A DNA stretch of 64,000 nucleotides from contig JAPEUQ010000007.1 of NCBI GenBank assembly GCA_027946365.1, forward strand, positions 1,364,001 to 1,428,000, in the 5' to 3' direction. Below the pieces are notes generated by a model, which made no database searches, was not told where the DNA came from, and was given only the letters and a program-made list of their open reading frames with translations. Within the stretch, counting starts at the first letter, position 1. The number at the start of each line of letters is the position of its first letter. Both the position numbers and the translations under genes were made by a program. This DNA comes from Kalmusia sp. IMI 367209 (lineage: Eukaryota; Ascomycota; Dothideomycetes; Pleosporales; Didymosphaeriaceae). Below, in pieces: positions 55,282-64,000 of this stretch.

Positions 55282-57660
55282 ATGCCCAGCACGCGCTCGA
55301 GCAACAAAGACGCGAGCTTCAAAACCTACTATACAAAGAAAGCAGCCCCCCAACAGCGATACTTTCCGCATAGGAGGAAGACGGTGCGCAGGCCGGACGG
55401 AGTCAACGATGATGGGAAGAAGCAGATGCAGTTCTTACCGGAGATGATGAGGAAGGGCACAGTACAGGACTCGGATGATGAGGGTATGGAATTACTTGAG
55501 GATATTAATCAGATGGAGGACGAGGTGGAAACTAGGACAACGAATAAGAAGGGAAAGAAAAGGAATAGTGATCTCATTAAAGATGAGGTGGAAGACGGAG
55601 ACTCTATGCGACCGACACTAAAGCGTAGACGGAACCTCGCTGCACCTATATCGAGGCGGAAGAGAGCCGCTGCTCCCGCTGAACCCTCATCCGAAAACGA
55701 CGGCTCCGCGGAGACGGAGCCCGAAGACATTCAAAGGCTGAGACTCCGTAGGCAATCTACGATGACTCAGATTCTGGATGGAAGGTTACCTGTACCTGGC
55801 TCGGTGGAACCGAATTTGAAGCCAGTCAGACGGAGCTCGCGGACAAGTTGGGGTAGCAAGGGGAACAAGAGGGATCAGAAGCAGCAGACGTTAACGCAGA
55901 TGGTACATGGGCTGACTCCGCTCGTGCTCGATTCGGATGAGGATTTGGAAGCGGAGGGGCAAGCAAGTGCGCAGCATACACTAGCTGAGGATAGCAATAA
56001 AGAGAATGCCCATGCGGGCACATCAGAATCGCCTTCCATCGCGAACTACGACGATGATGGAGACGATGACGAGGATGAGGATGAATACCACCCTACACAA
56101 TTCATCGATGCACCTGCTACGATTAGGCGCACACCTCGCCGAGCTTCCACTCGAAACCAACCTAGACTAGCCGCTTCAACAGCCTCAAAACCTCTGGCTC
56201 GAAAGTCACCGAAGACTCGTTTCGGGCTTCTGTCGACGCCTGAAAAGCGCGGCGTGTTCGAGATACAATCTTCGCAATCACCACCAGACTCACCGCTGTC
56301 CACTCAAGTCACGCCACGAAGACTTGGTCGGACACCGTTGAAGCTGCGCTCGGCAAATGCGCCAAGGGTTGCAGCAACACTATCTCAAGAAACTGCAGAG
56401 ACGCCTTCGAAGCGGAAGCAGGTTACCTTCCAAGAAGGCCCACAAGAGCAAATTCCGCCGCCCACTTTGAAGAAATTTGCCAGCACGATACCAGACTCGG
56501 AGGATGAAGATGGAGACCTCAGTGAGGTTGATTCACAGTCTGAAACTGACTATGTTGTTAGAGAGGAGACGCAGGCATTGCTGCATGACATGGATGGTCC
56601 GGTCACTGGAACAAGTGTGGGAGCCGAAACTCAAGCCATACTTCATCAGATCGACCAGGCGTGTGCTGATGCGGATAAGGATGTTGCATGTGGAGACAGG
56701 GACTTAATTAAAGAGCAACAGTCGTTATTTGCCAATCAAAATGAGGAGTCGCAATCGCAAGAACTTGGACATTATCGCACAGCATCTCATGGCACTGATG
56801 AGCAAATTCAAGACGTAACGGAGCCAAAACCTCGCCCTTTCTCCTCTTTCTCACACCATGAGAAGTCACGAGATAGTCTCACTGCCAATGCCGCCCAGAG
56901 CATTGCTATTGAAGCCCTTCCTTCGCCGCTCGATGTACAGATACCCTCATCACCACCGATCGAGGACTTCGGGTTGCAGCAATCAAGCCCCATGCCCAAC
57001 GATGACGAGACTCCTGGCCGAATAGAAGAGCCCAATGATGACGAGCCCCGCGAAGACATCGAAGACGCTCCCAAAACCACACCAAAACAGGCGATCCAAG
57101 TCCCCGGCTCACCCCCCAAATTACAAACCCAACTTTCACATTCCAGCCAAGCTGAACGACAACTCCACTCCGAATATCAAAGCTACTCGCAATATCGGCT
57201 GCCCGTGCCTCCAGCCTCAAGCATGCACGTAGCCCACGACTCAAACTACAGCTACCAAGCGACGCCCTTCCCTCCCCGCAGCCCCTCTCAACACCATCTC
57301 AATCAGCACTCCGACCTCATGAGCCAAGCCACGACTGTTGAACCCACACAGTTCTCACCCAAAGTCACGCCGCGCAAGATCAAGAAGGAGCATGCGCGTA
57401 GCGCGACGACGACCCCGCAGAAGGTGCCGAGTTCGAGCCAGGTGGAGGAGAGCCCGAGCAAACCGCCACCACTAATGATCCCGTCGAGTTTCCCGAGTCC
57501 GGCGAGGGTGACGATGGAAGGGTGGGGTAGTCCTCTCACGGGCAAAAAGGAGTATAGCCAATGGGGCGGGGAAGCGAGTTTAGAGGACTTTAGCATTCCA
57601 GCGCCGCCGCCTTTGGAGTGGGTGGATGACGAGGACGAGGACGAGGACGAGGAGCTTTAG
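55282..57660 (+). CDS. acidic, largely disordered nuclear-type protein, function unknown
   Basis: Intronless, 792 aa, with ATG at 55282. It has no membrane or signal segment. The basic N-terminus (TRSSNKDASFKTYYTKKAAP; HRRKTVRRP) is followed by acidic patches (DSDDEGMELLEDI; DDDGDDDEDEDEY) and basic clusters suggesting nuclear location. Two related motifs occur: RRQSTMTQILDG (~155-166) and KQQTLTQMVHG (~201-211), each T-x-T-Q-hydrophobic with following Gly. A second pair is EETQALLHDMDG and AETQAILHQIDQ, 25 residues apart. The tail (EYSQWGGEASLEDFSIPAPP) ends in alternating Asp/Glu. Many S/T-Q and S/T-P sites suggest kinase regulation. No domain is recognised. It looks like a fungal chromatin-associated family, but that is a guess. 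Confidence 0.8.
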   Translation: MPSTRSSNKDASFKTYYTKKAAPQQRYFPHRRKTVRRPDGVNDDGKKQMQFLPEMMRKGTVQDSDDEGMELLEDINQMEDEVETRTTNKKGKKRNSDLIKDEVEDGDSMRPTLKRRRNLAAPISRRKRAAAPAEPSSENDGSAETEPEDIQRLRLRRQSTMTQILDGRLPVPGSVEPNLKPVRRSSRTSWGSKGNKRDQKQQTLTQMVHGLTPLVLDSDEDLEAEGQASAQHTLAEDSNKENAHAGTSESPSIANYDDDGDDDEDEDEYHPTQFIDAPATIRRTPRRASTRNQPRLAASTASKPLARKSPKTRFGLLSTPEKRGVFEIQSSQSPPDSPLSTQVTPRRLGRTPLKLRSANAPRVAATLSQETAETPSKRKQVTFQEGPQEQIPPPTLKKFASTIPDSEDEDGDLSEVDSQSETDYVVREETQALLHDMDGPVTGTSVGAETQAILHQIDQACADADKDVACGDRDLIKEQQSLFANQNEESQSQELGHYRTASHGTDEQIQDVTEPKPRPFSSFSHHEKSRDSLTANAAQSIAIEALPSPLDVQIPSSPPIEDFGLQQSSPMPNDDETPGRIEEPNDDEPREDIEDAPKTTPKQAIQVPGSPPKLQTQLSHSSQAERQLHSEYQSYSQYRLPVPPASSMHVAHDSNYSYQATPFPPRSPSQHHLNQHSDLMSQATTVEPTQFSPKVTPRKIKKEHARSATTTPQKVPSSSQVEESPSKPPPLMIPSSFPSPARVTMEGWGSPLTGKKEYSQWGGEASLEDFSIPAPPPLEWVDDEDEDEDEEL

Positions 57661-58172
57661 TCAGGTCGTGGAGTCTGGTCAAACGCGAGGGAGTCTATTC
57701 TGGGAGTGTGGAAGCACATGTAGCCGGGAAAGAACTCTGCCTAACGCTAGATGTAGATTGGGAGATTGGCGTGATGCACAGTCCAAGTTGATGGAATCTC
57801 ATAGGAGGGGTAAGGTCCTCGCAAGCGCAATGCTATCTAGGCGATGTATTTTTTTTTTCGATATGTGGTTATTACAGTTGCAATGTACATCAAAATATAT
57901 AGGATGCCGAATTTGGAAATGTTTCACCTCACTCCTAGTCGTGGCAATCAAACTCCACTTTTTCGACGGTAGATCGCCTTGAGGATAATCCCATATCATA
58001 TCTCTTATCGGTATATGGAGGGCGTGAAGGTGAGCTCTGTGAGAATAGTGATACACGAAATGGCGAAAAAGAAACGCAAATCTTCAACCTCTCCCGTAAA
58101 ACATCTGGCTTTGTAATCATACTGTTTGCGAGAATTCATGATCATTTTAGATCTCGAAAGATACATCAGCTG
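57661..58172. other. convergent intergenic region
   Basis: 3' UTR space between convergent genes, with a T9-10 run near 57850. No gene seen. Confidence 0.5.
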
Positions 58173-59723
58173 TCACTCGAGCCCTGATCCGATCCGGGCC
58201 CATGCCATCTGCATATCGTCGACCAGAGTAAGGAAGTTGTCGTCCTTAAGGTGCTGGAAAATGAAGTCGTTGAGCTCGTCTACGCGAACAACATTCGTCT
58301 GCTTCGCGTACGCAGTAAGCTGCTCTTCGGCAGTCCCATTGTTACGATTACCCTCAGAGCCTAGCATGTTATCGTCAGACGCGAAAGGTGTAGGTAGAGA
58401 GGCTGATAGCTCCGGCCGAGATCGACTCAGGTCAGCATTGGTAACGTTGGCACTAAGTGGACTCCTTGTTGTAGTAATGCTACTGGTTGCTGGCCTCAAA
58501 GTTGGTGTCAAAACAGGTGGCGAACTCATAATCTGCTGCATCGCTGAATAATTGTTCGAAGTCATAGCTGATTGAGGGCGCATTGAGTCCTCATCACCTA
58601 GATTGGACAGGGGATTGGCCGCTTGGCCTACAAGGCTGCTACTAAGATACGTCGGCTTTCGTAGTGGTGGTAGCCCCGTAATTTGGCTATCTACTCTCGG
58701 GTTCGCCCTCGTAGCACCAGCAAGGGCGGATGCAGGCAAAACAGGTGGGCCCATCACTCCGCTCATAGGTCGACTTTCGGATCTGATGCTCTCATTCCCG
58801 CGGGATTCGGGTGTATCCAAACGCTCAAATGGGAGCTCACGCCTAGGGGGAAGTTCGTCTGAAATAGGTCGAGTGAAAGAATTTGCTGTGTCGGGGCGAG
58901 CTGCGTACGAAAATTCATGAGGACGCTCGTAGGGAGACATACTCGCAGCTGAATCAGGCCTTCGGGAGCTTGCTGTTGAGTTTGAGTTGAAGAATGTACC
59001 AGTCGACGGACGTGTGCCTGCTGCATCTTTCAATTGATTCTGAAGGGGTGTTGAGATCGACGACACAGCTGTACCAGGTCGGTGATTGATCTCAGACAGT
59101 TGAGATGGGGGACAGGAAGGACCGATACGCGGCACCTGGGGAATAGATGTCGGAGGACGTGCCTTATGCACTGGTGTGAACCAAAGACCTAGTTCGCGCA
59201 CATGATCGTATGCAACATCGAAGTCTTGGGGCGAAACAAACTTGAGCTGAATCCGACGAACCTTCGGTATTTTGGTTAGATTCACCCGTGAATTGCTAAG
59301 TCGTTGCTTCTACCTTATTGACATCTGGTAGATTGTACCTCAGAGCTAGCAATGGACTGCTAGCCATGCCAGAGATTGGCAGTTGATGCGCCTCGCTTGA
59401 GACATCGATGCCTTGTCGATGTAGCTTTGCGATTACAGGCTTGCTGCGGTCAATCAAGTTCTGTAGCGGTACGTTATACTAATCCACTCAGTCAGACGTA
59501 CCCAGCCTCGACGACTGAAGACACCCAGATGTCAAACGGGGCTTACCAAGACCTGCGTTGCTTGCATGATCTTCATGATGACTGCAGGCTCACCACCAGA
59601 TCGAAAAGTATCGAAGACGACCACCAGTCCGCGTGTGAGCTTGGTCCAGCCGCCTGCTGGCACAGGCTTCTCTGGGGGTAGGTCAGCGCTGTGTGATAAC
59701 ACTGCTAAATCGAAGGTGAGCAT
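58173..59723 (-). CDS. putative Rec114-like meiotic recombination protein (identity tentative)
   Basis: Three exons: 59723-59547, 59478-59314 and 59261-58173, giving 476 aa, all junctions phase 0 (GTAAGC; GTAGAA with TCTAACC branch). Residues 1-~145 look like an alternating beta-strand domain closed by a helix: MLTFDLAVLSHSADLPP, WTKLTRGLVVVFDTF, AVIMKIMQATQVL, SSPLLALRYNLPD, VRRIQLKF and DFDVAYDHVRELGLWF. That is consistent with a PH fold. A ~280-residue Ser/Pro-rich linker follows, with repeated SRRPDSAAS/ARPDTANS-type phrases. The last ~40 residues form a helix pair (VRVDELNDFIFQHLKDDNFL; TLVDDMQMAWARIG). A PH head, long linker and C-terminal helical end match the layout of Rec114/Rec7, which supports Spo11 double-strand breaks. 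I infer this from architecture only; other unnamed fungal families are possible. Confidence 0.6.
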
Positions 59724-60081
59724 GCTGAGGAGTTAGTTCTGGTATCAAATAATGCCACTCTGCTCTAAAGGCTATATCACACCGGCTGCGAGGTGAGGAG
59801 AGTGTTCTTTAGAGTCACTGGGACGGAATTGAGGAAGCTGCGAGCTGGAGGAGGAAAGAGCCAATCACGTGCAATGGGTCCGTGCGCAAATCCTGGACTA
59901 GCAGCGCGGTGGGAACGTTGAGCTCGCATTCTGGTGTTCATCACCATCGCGAACGCGCCGCGCGCACTTAAAACCGCGAACTGACTTCCCGAGCCATTGC
60001 GCAAATCACGTCTGTCGCGCACCGTTCATGCCTCACCAAGCGAAAGGTGCCAGCCCCTAGGTGAATGCGTGCCCTGTTAGC
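59724..60081. promoter_or_regulatory. bidirectional promoter region, Rec114-like gene / RSC9
   Basis: 358 bp between two divergent ATGs. CCAAT occurs in reverse or forward form near 59860 (GAGCCAATCACG). No TATA box seen. Confidence 0.45.
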
Positions 60082-63000
60082 ATGGCGCCAAAGGACAAAC
60101 AGCCGCGCGAAGAATCCATCGAGCGCACTACCGAATATGAGGAGTTTCTAGACGAGTTGGCAAAATACCACGAAAAACCGGGGTTTGTGCTCCGTTTGCG
60201 CATCGTTGCAGAGCACCGCCGTGTTGACTGTGATCCGTAGGACCATCCTCGACCGCGAACCGAAGGTCGCCAACCGACACATTGACCTGTTGCGCCTATA
60301 CAAGCGCGTCATCAGCGAGGGCGGCTACGACAAAGTCTCAGATACTAAGGGCAATAAACTTGCCTGGCGGCGTCTGGCGGGTGAATTCCTCCCTGGCAGC
60401 CCTCACTTGACCACCCAAGCCTTCCTAATCAAGTCGGCATACTACAAGAATCTTGCGTACGAATGCTCCTACAGTACCTCCACAGAAGAGTCTGACATCT
60501 GTGATAGTGCCTACGAGATTTCGACCATTCACAAGCGCGAGCCACCCCCGAAAGAGATTCTCGAGGACGTGTCTGCGAAAGGCGGTGATCTGTTGACTCG
60601 CACCGCAGAGAACTATTTCCGCCCTCTCAGCAGGGAGACTGAGCGACTGCGTAACGGCGACGAAGATTCTGAGGAGTCTGACGGTGAAGGCGAATCAAGA
60701 ACCCCACGCGAAAACAAAATGGATATTGACGACCCAGGAAGCACGGGGCGGCGATGTATGTGATCAAATTCACGCGTGTCTGCTCGACTAACAGGATTCT
60801 AGCCCTCCGCCACGCTCCGCCACAGCGAGTCCTCTTCCAGCCCGAGATGTCACGACGAGAGACACGCCAGTCTACCGGCCATTTGAACTCGCCGCAACCG
60901 AACGGCATCTACAGCACCAGTGGAGCTGCCATGACCATAGCGAACTATGAGCCGCGTACTAATGTCCCGTCTACTATGAAGCCCGTAAACACCCCATCGA
61001 ACAACCCAGATTATTTCAATTCGCTGAAGAGGAAATTCATCGTCAATAGAAAGAATAGGGCTGTACCGCTAAAGGGAATGATGCTTCCTGGTACAGGCTT
61101 TCCTGGCCCGAACATATATATCCGAGCCTTGCATGCGCTGCGATCAAAGGAGCCCGAGGAAGAGGCCTATGCGTTGCATCATCTTGTCAAAATATCCCAC
61201 GAGCGTGGCGACAAGTATAGATTCGACCAATTCCCCGGCCTAGCAGAGGCGCTTATTGAGAAAGTCATCCAGGTTGCCTCTTTGTACTATGATGTCAAGT
61301 GGGAGATATCATACGTGGAGGAGGAGTTCGACCAACCGGACGTCCTAAACGGCTTGAGCGGTACCAAAAATCTGCTGCGACGCATACGGTCACTACAGAC
61401 TCTAGACAGACAAGACGATCTTCTACCTGACGAAGAAGCAAAGGCTCTGAATATGATCAACGAAGCCGCTCTTATCCTACGAAATATGGTCATGCTTCAT
61501 GAGAACGCATATCACGCCTCGACGATTCCGTTCACGAGGGACCTGATCGTGATTATTCTCAACTTGCCAAACCATCCGATGGTGACTGAACTGCAGCATT
61601 ACGCGCTGGAAATTGCTGAACAAATAACAAGATTTTGGTTCCTGGATGCCCAAGACCCCATGTATCAATCGTTGCTTGCGCAAGTCAATTGCGACGATCG
61701 CGGCAAGATCATTACTTCCTTGCGAGCCCTAGGGCGAATAGCAATGAATTTGGAAGTCGCAAACAAACTTCCTGGAGTCCCTGAGAAGACGATCAAGTCT
61801 ATATGCGACTGGTTGCTGGTAGAAGACGAAGAACTTCGAATTGCTTGCTTAGACTTCCTCTACCTCTACACTGGTTTCGTCGAAAATGTGCAGACACTGG
61901 TAAACGAGATAGATGTAGAAGTCCTCGTCAATCAGCTGGTTCGTCTACTTCAATTTGGCGCCCAAGCCTTCGAAGAGCGCCGAAGTAGTCCGAAAACCTC
62001 AAAATCTTCATCACAGGCAGACGGCGCACCGAAACTCTCCTCTGCTATAATAGAACAGCTAATCTCTCTGGATGAACCAGAACGTAGTTCGCAATGGCTG
62101 CGGACGTGCTTTGAGGAAGACCCCACGGGTGAAATCACGCAAATACAGCTCTGGTCTGCGTACAACGCAGCCTTCCAAGAGTTGATGATGCACAATCCAT
62201 CTTTCAAAGCGCTCATGCCAGCAAAGGATTTCATCACCAACGTTTCCACAACTTTCGTTGGTGCACAAGCGCAGGTAATCACAACCACCACTCCACCAAA
62301 GTATACGATCAAAGGCATCCGGCCTCGTTCCGTTCCCGTGGATCCTTCAACTAAGAAACAGTATATGCGCTGCTGTTGGCATCCTCCGAGCCTGCTGAAC
62401 GGGGTTTCAGATACCAAACACTCAACAGCCAAAATCGAGTGCGGTGAATTCACATCTGGTGTCAAAGCCATGTGGGAGCACATTGTGTCTGCACATCTGA
62501 AAGTACCCAGAGACGATTCTGGGAAGTGGTTGCTGGAACAGAAGCCAGATATCAGCATGGAAAACGGCGATGCGGTGAGCACTACCAAGCCAATAAAATA
62601 TTTCTGCCATTGGGGAGGATGTACACATTTCAATCCTTCTGGTACAGATTCGGCCCTGGAAGCTGGCCAGCATGTCAAAACACATCTGCCTGATACTGGC
62701 CTCCTGCACTCGATCCATGCGAAACACAACCGAACCCCGTCGAATTCTACGCCACTTACATCGTCTGCGCAAGTCCGTCACGAAAATTTTCAGCCCCAGT
62801 TCAGTCAGCCTGTGGGTCTTGGTAGCTTAGGCATGGGTGCGCGGTACAATGACAAGTACGGACATAGCGATCGGCCTGTCCCTACTGCTCAGATGCCCGC
62901 TCACCAGCCTGCACCTAACTTTAGGTACTATAACACAATGACTGACGAAAGCGGTGATGCTGCTGGTCTTCCACTCTCTTCTATACTCGTTCTTCGGAAT

Positions 63001-63354
63001 CTAGCGCGTCAACTCGGAAAACTTCCGCCACCTTCCTCAATACATGAGATTCCCGATTCACCCACACACAAACGCACATTTAGCGAATCGAGCCCTGATA
63101 GTCGACGCACCACTGGCGGAAAGAAACCAAAATTAAGCGACGCAGCAAGAGAAAATAGGGATAGAGATATCGAGAGGGACGAGAAGGACCAGCAAGAAGC
63201 GAGGGCTGCCGGCTGGGTGTCGCGGGTCTTCACACCTGTGAAAGAACAATTGGGTTATGTAGTAGCGCACAACTTGACGCTAAGAAACTACATGGGACCG
63301 CTGTTCAAGGCCATTGCCGAAGGCGGGGTGAAAGTAATTAGCAATCATGCCTAG
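60082..63354 (+). CDS. rsc9: RSC chromatin-remodelling complex subunit Rsc9 (ARID domain)
   Basis: Four exons: 60082-60182, 60241-60456, 60508-60755 and 60803-63354, giving 1038 aa. It is a nuclear subunit of the RSC-type SWI/SNF remodeller. The ARID DNA-binding domain spans about residues 15-110: YEEFLDELAKYHEKPG, EPKVANRHIDLLRLYKRVIS, EGGYDKVSDTKGNKLAWRRL, then AYYKNLAAYEISTIHKREPP. The C-terminal 850 residues carry the Rsc9 helical repeat region (LLRRIRSLQTLDRQ; ILRNMVMLHENAYHAS; ICDWLLVEDEELRIACLDFL) and Cys/His blocks MRCCWHPPS, MWEHIVSAHL and YFCHWGGCTHF resembling the RFX/C2H2-like end. Intron 2 (60457-60507) is 51 nt, has no in-frame stop, and can be read through; removal restores NLAAYEI. 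Intron 1 uses a GTTTGT donor. Confidence 0.92.
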
Positions 63355-64000
63355 GAGGCAGGTCGCTCGATTTTGGGAGCTTAAAAGGCTTACAAACGAC
63401 GGTACGAGGAAGTTGGCGTTTCGGATCTCGAATGCTTCTGTCGAGCGGCATAGTGTCCTGGCGTTGTTGTGGGGGAGCGTGATTTGCTAATTGTAATTTT
63501 CGAGCTTGGCGTTCACCACGAGATTGACTTAGTCGTAGGACCTGCGACTGAATCGACACACCCCCGTTCTCTGATAGATTAACAGCCAAATATAGTTCTT
63601 GTTAAACCAATCTAACTTTAGCACATTCCCGTGTTCCCGCTGTTCCACGGCCAGAGATCTGTTCTGAAACCTTTTCGATACACGAGATCGCATAATACTA
63701 CGACCCACTTCCCAACCTCCACACCCATCACATATCCCGAGAGGTATCGGTCGCGCAAACATCCATTTTTGGCAACCACTCCAAACCCTAAAAATTTCCG
63801 AAAGGGTGTAAGTGCCCAGATTGGACGACGTGAGAAGGTTTCGAACCGCTCATAGGAAGAATATTTTTGGATCGTTTGGGAGGTTTGGGGCGCGGGATCG
63901 CTGTCTAGGCGGGACATGTAGTGTTTGGATTGGAAGCAAGCAAACATAATGAAAGAATTGCAGGGCGATGGGCACTGGTTGATTGCTACAAAAGGGTTTA
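63355..64000. other. right-edge region, no gene seen
   Basis: 3' UTR of RSC9 and beyond. Open frames on both strands between 63530 and 63950 overlap each other and lack protein character; a gene may begin past the edge. Confidence 0.45.

Noticed and set aside
60754..60802. Reading RSC9 exon 4 from an ATG at 60754
   Set aside because: This runs through an intron (GTATGT...ATTCTAG); splicing 60755 to 60803 keeps the frame and joins the ARID exons to the rest.

Overview
This 64 kb window is nuclear DNA from a filamentous ascomycete (Pezizomycotina), most likely a Dothideomycete. The signs are short GT-AG introns of about 46-80 nt in most genes, TACTAAC/CTAAC-like branch points, dense genes on both strands, fungal-only families (HET, bZIP-DUF3425, DUF1996, DUF4267, a PDR ABC transporter) and one small AT-rich island with RIP-like transition differences. 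The class is an inference from protein style. I saw no rRNA, convincing tRNA, CRISPR array or operon.

Layout. 1-7.5 kb: the 3' part of a single-pass membrane protein gene, a bZIP-DUF3425 transcription factor gene, a DUF4267-type membrane protein gene, then an AT-rich island holding a 0.4 kb MITE-like element with 101-bp terminal inverted repeats. 7.5-20 kb: a full-size PDR/ABCG transporter, ATP-dependent PEP carboxykinase with a readable promoter (CCAAT, two CreA-type sites, TATA), and a TAPT1/Emp65-family ER membrane protein. 21-28 kb: accessory genes, namely an Arg/Gly-rich protein with a three-copy motif, a HET-domain protein and two secreted proteins (DUF1996, DUF1349). 28.6-39.7 kb: complex I 30 kDa subunit divergent from the NOT4 ubiquitin ligase gene, a long disordered protein gene right behind NOT4, an unidentified 263-aa protein and a multi-CCCH zinc-finger protein. 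40-47 kb: a 2OG-Fe(II) oxygenase, a GMPPA-like protein, and COQ5 divergent from branched-chain ketoacid dehydrogenase E1-alpha across 217 bp. 47-64 kb: a Pca1-like P1B heavy-metal ATPase, Rad4/XPC, an acidic disordered nuclear-type protein, a possible Rec114-like meiotic protein and the RSC subunit Rsc9.

How the genes relate. Most are unlinked housekeeping genes. PEPCK, COQ5, BCKDH E1-alpha and the complex I subunit all serve respiratory or gluconeogenic metabolism, and three of these four have informative or divergent promoters. Rad4, Rsc9, NOT4 and the putative Rec114 are nuclear information-processing genes. No biosynthetic cluster or defence island is evident.

Splice models were built by hand. 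Each spliced total is a multiple of three and each junction was checked for phase. Start codons were chosen as real ATGs. The weakest models are the 5' end of the gene at 32820-35767, intron 1 of the HET gene and the identity of the gene at 58173-59723.
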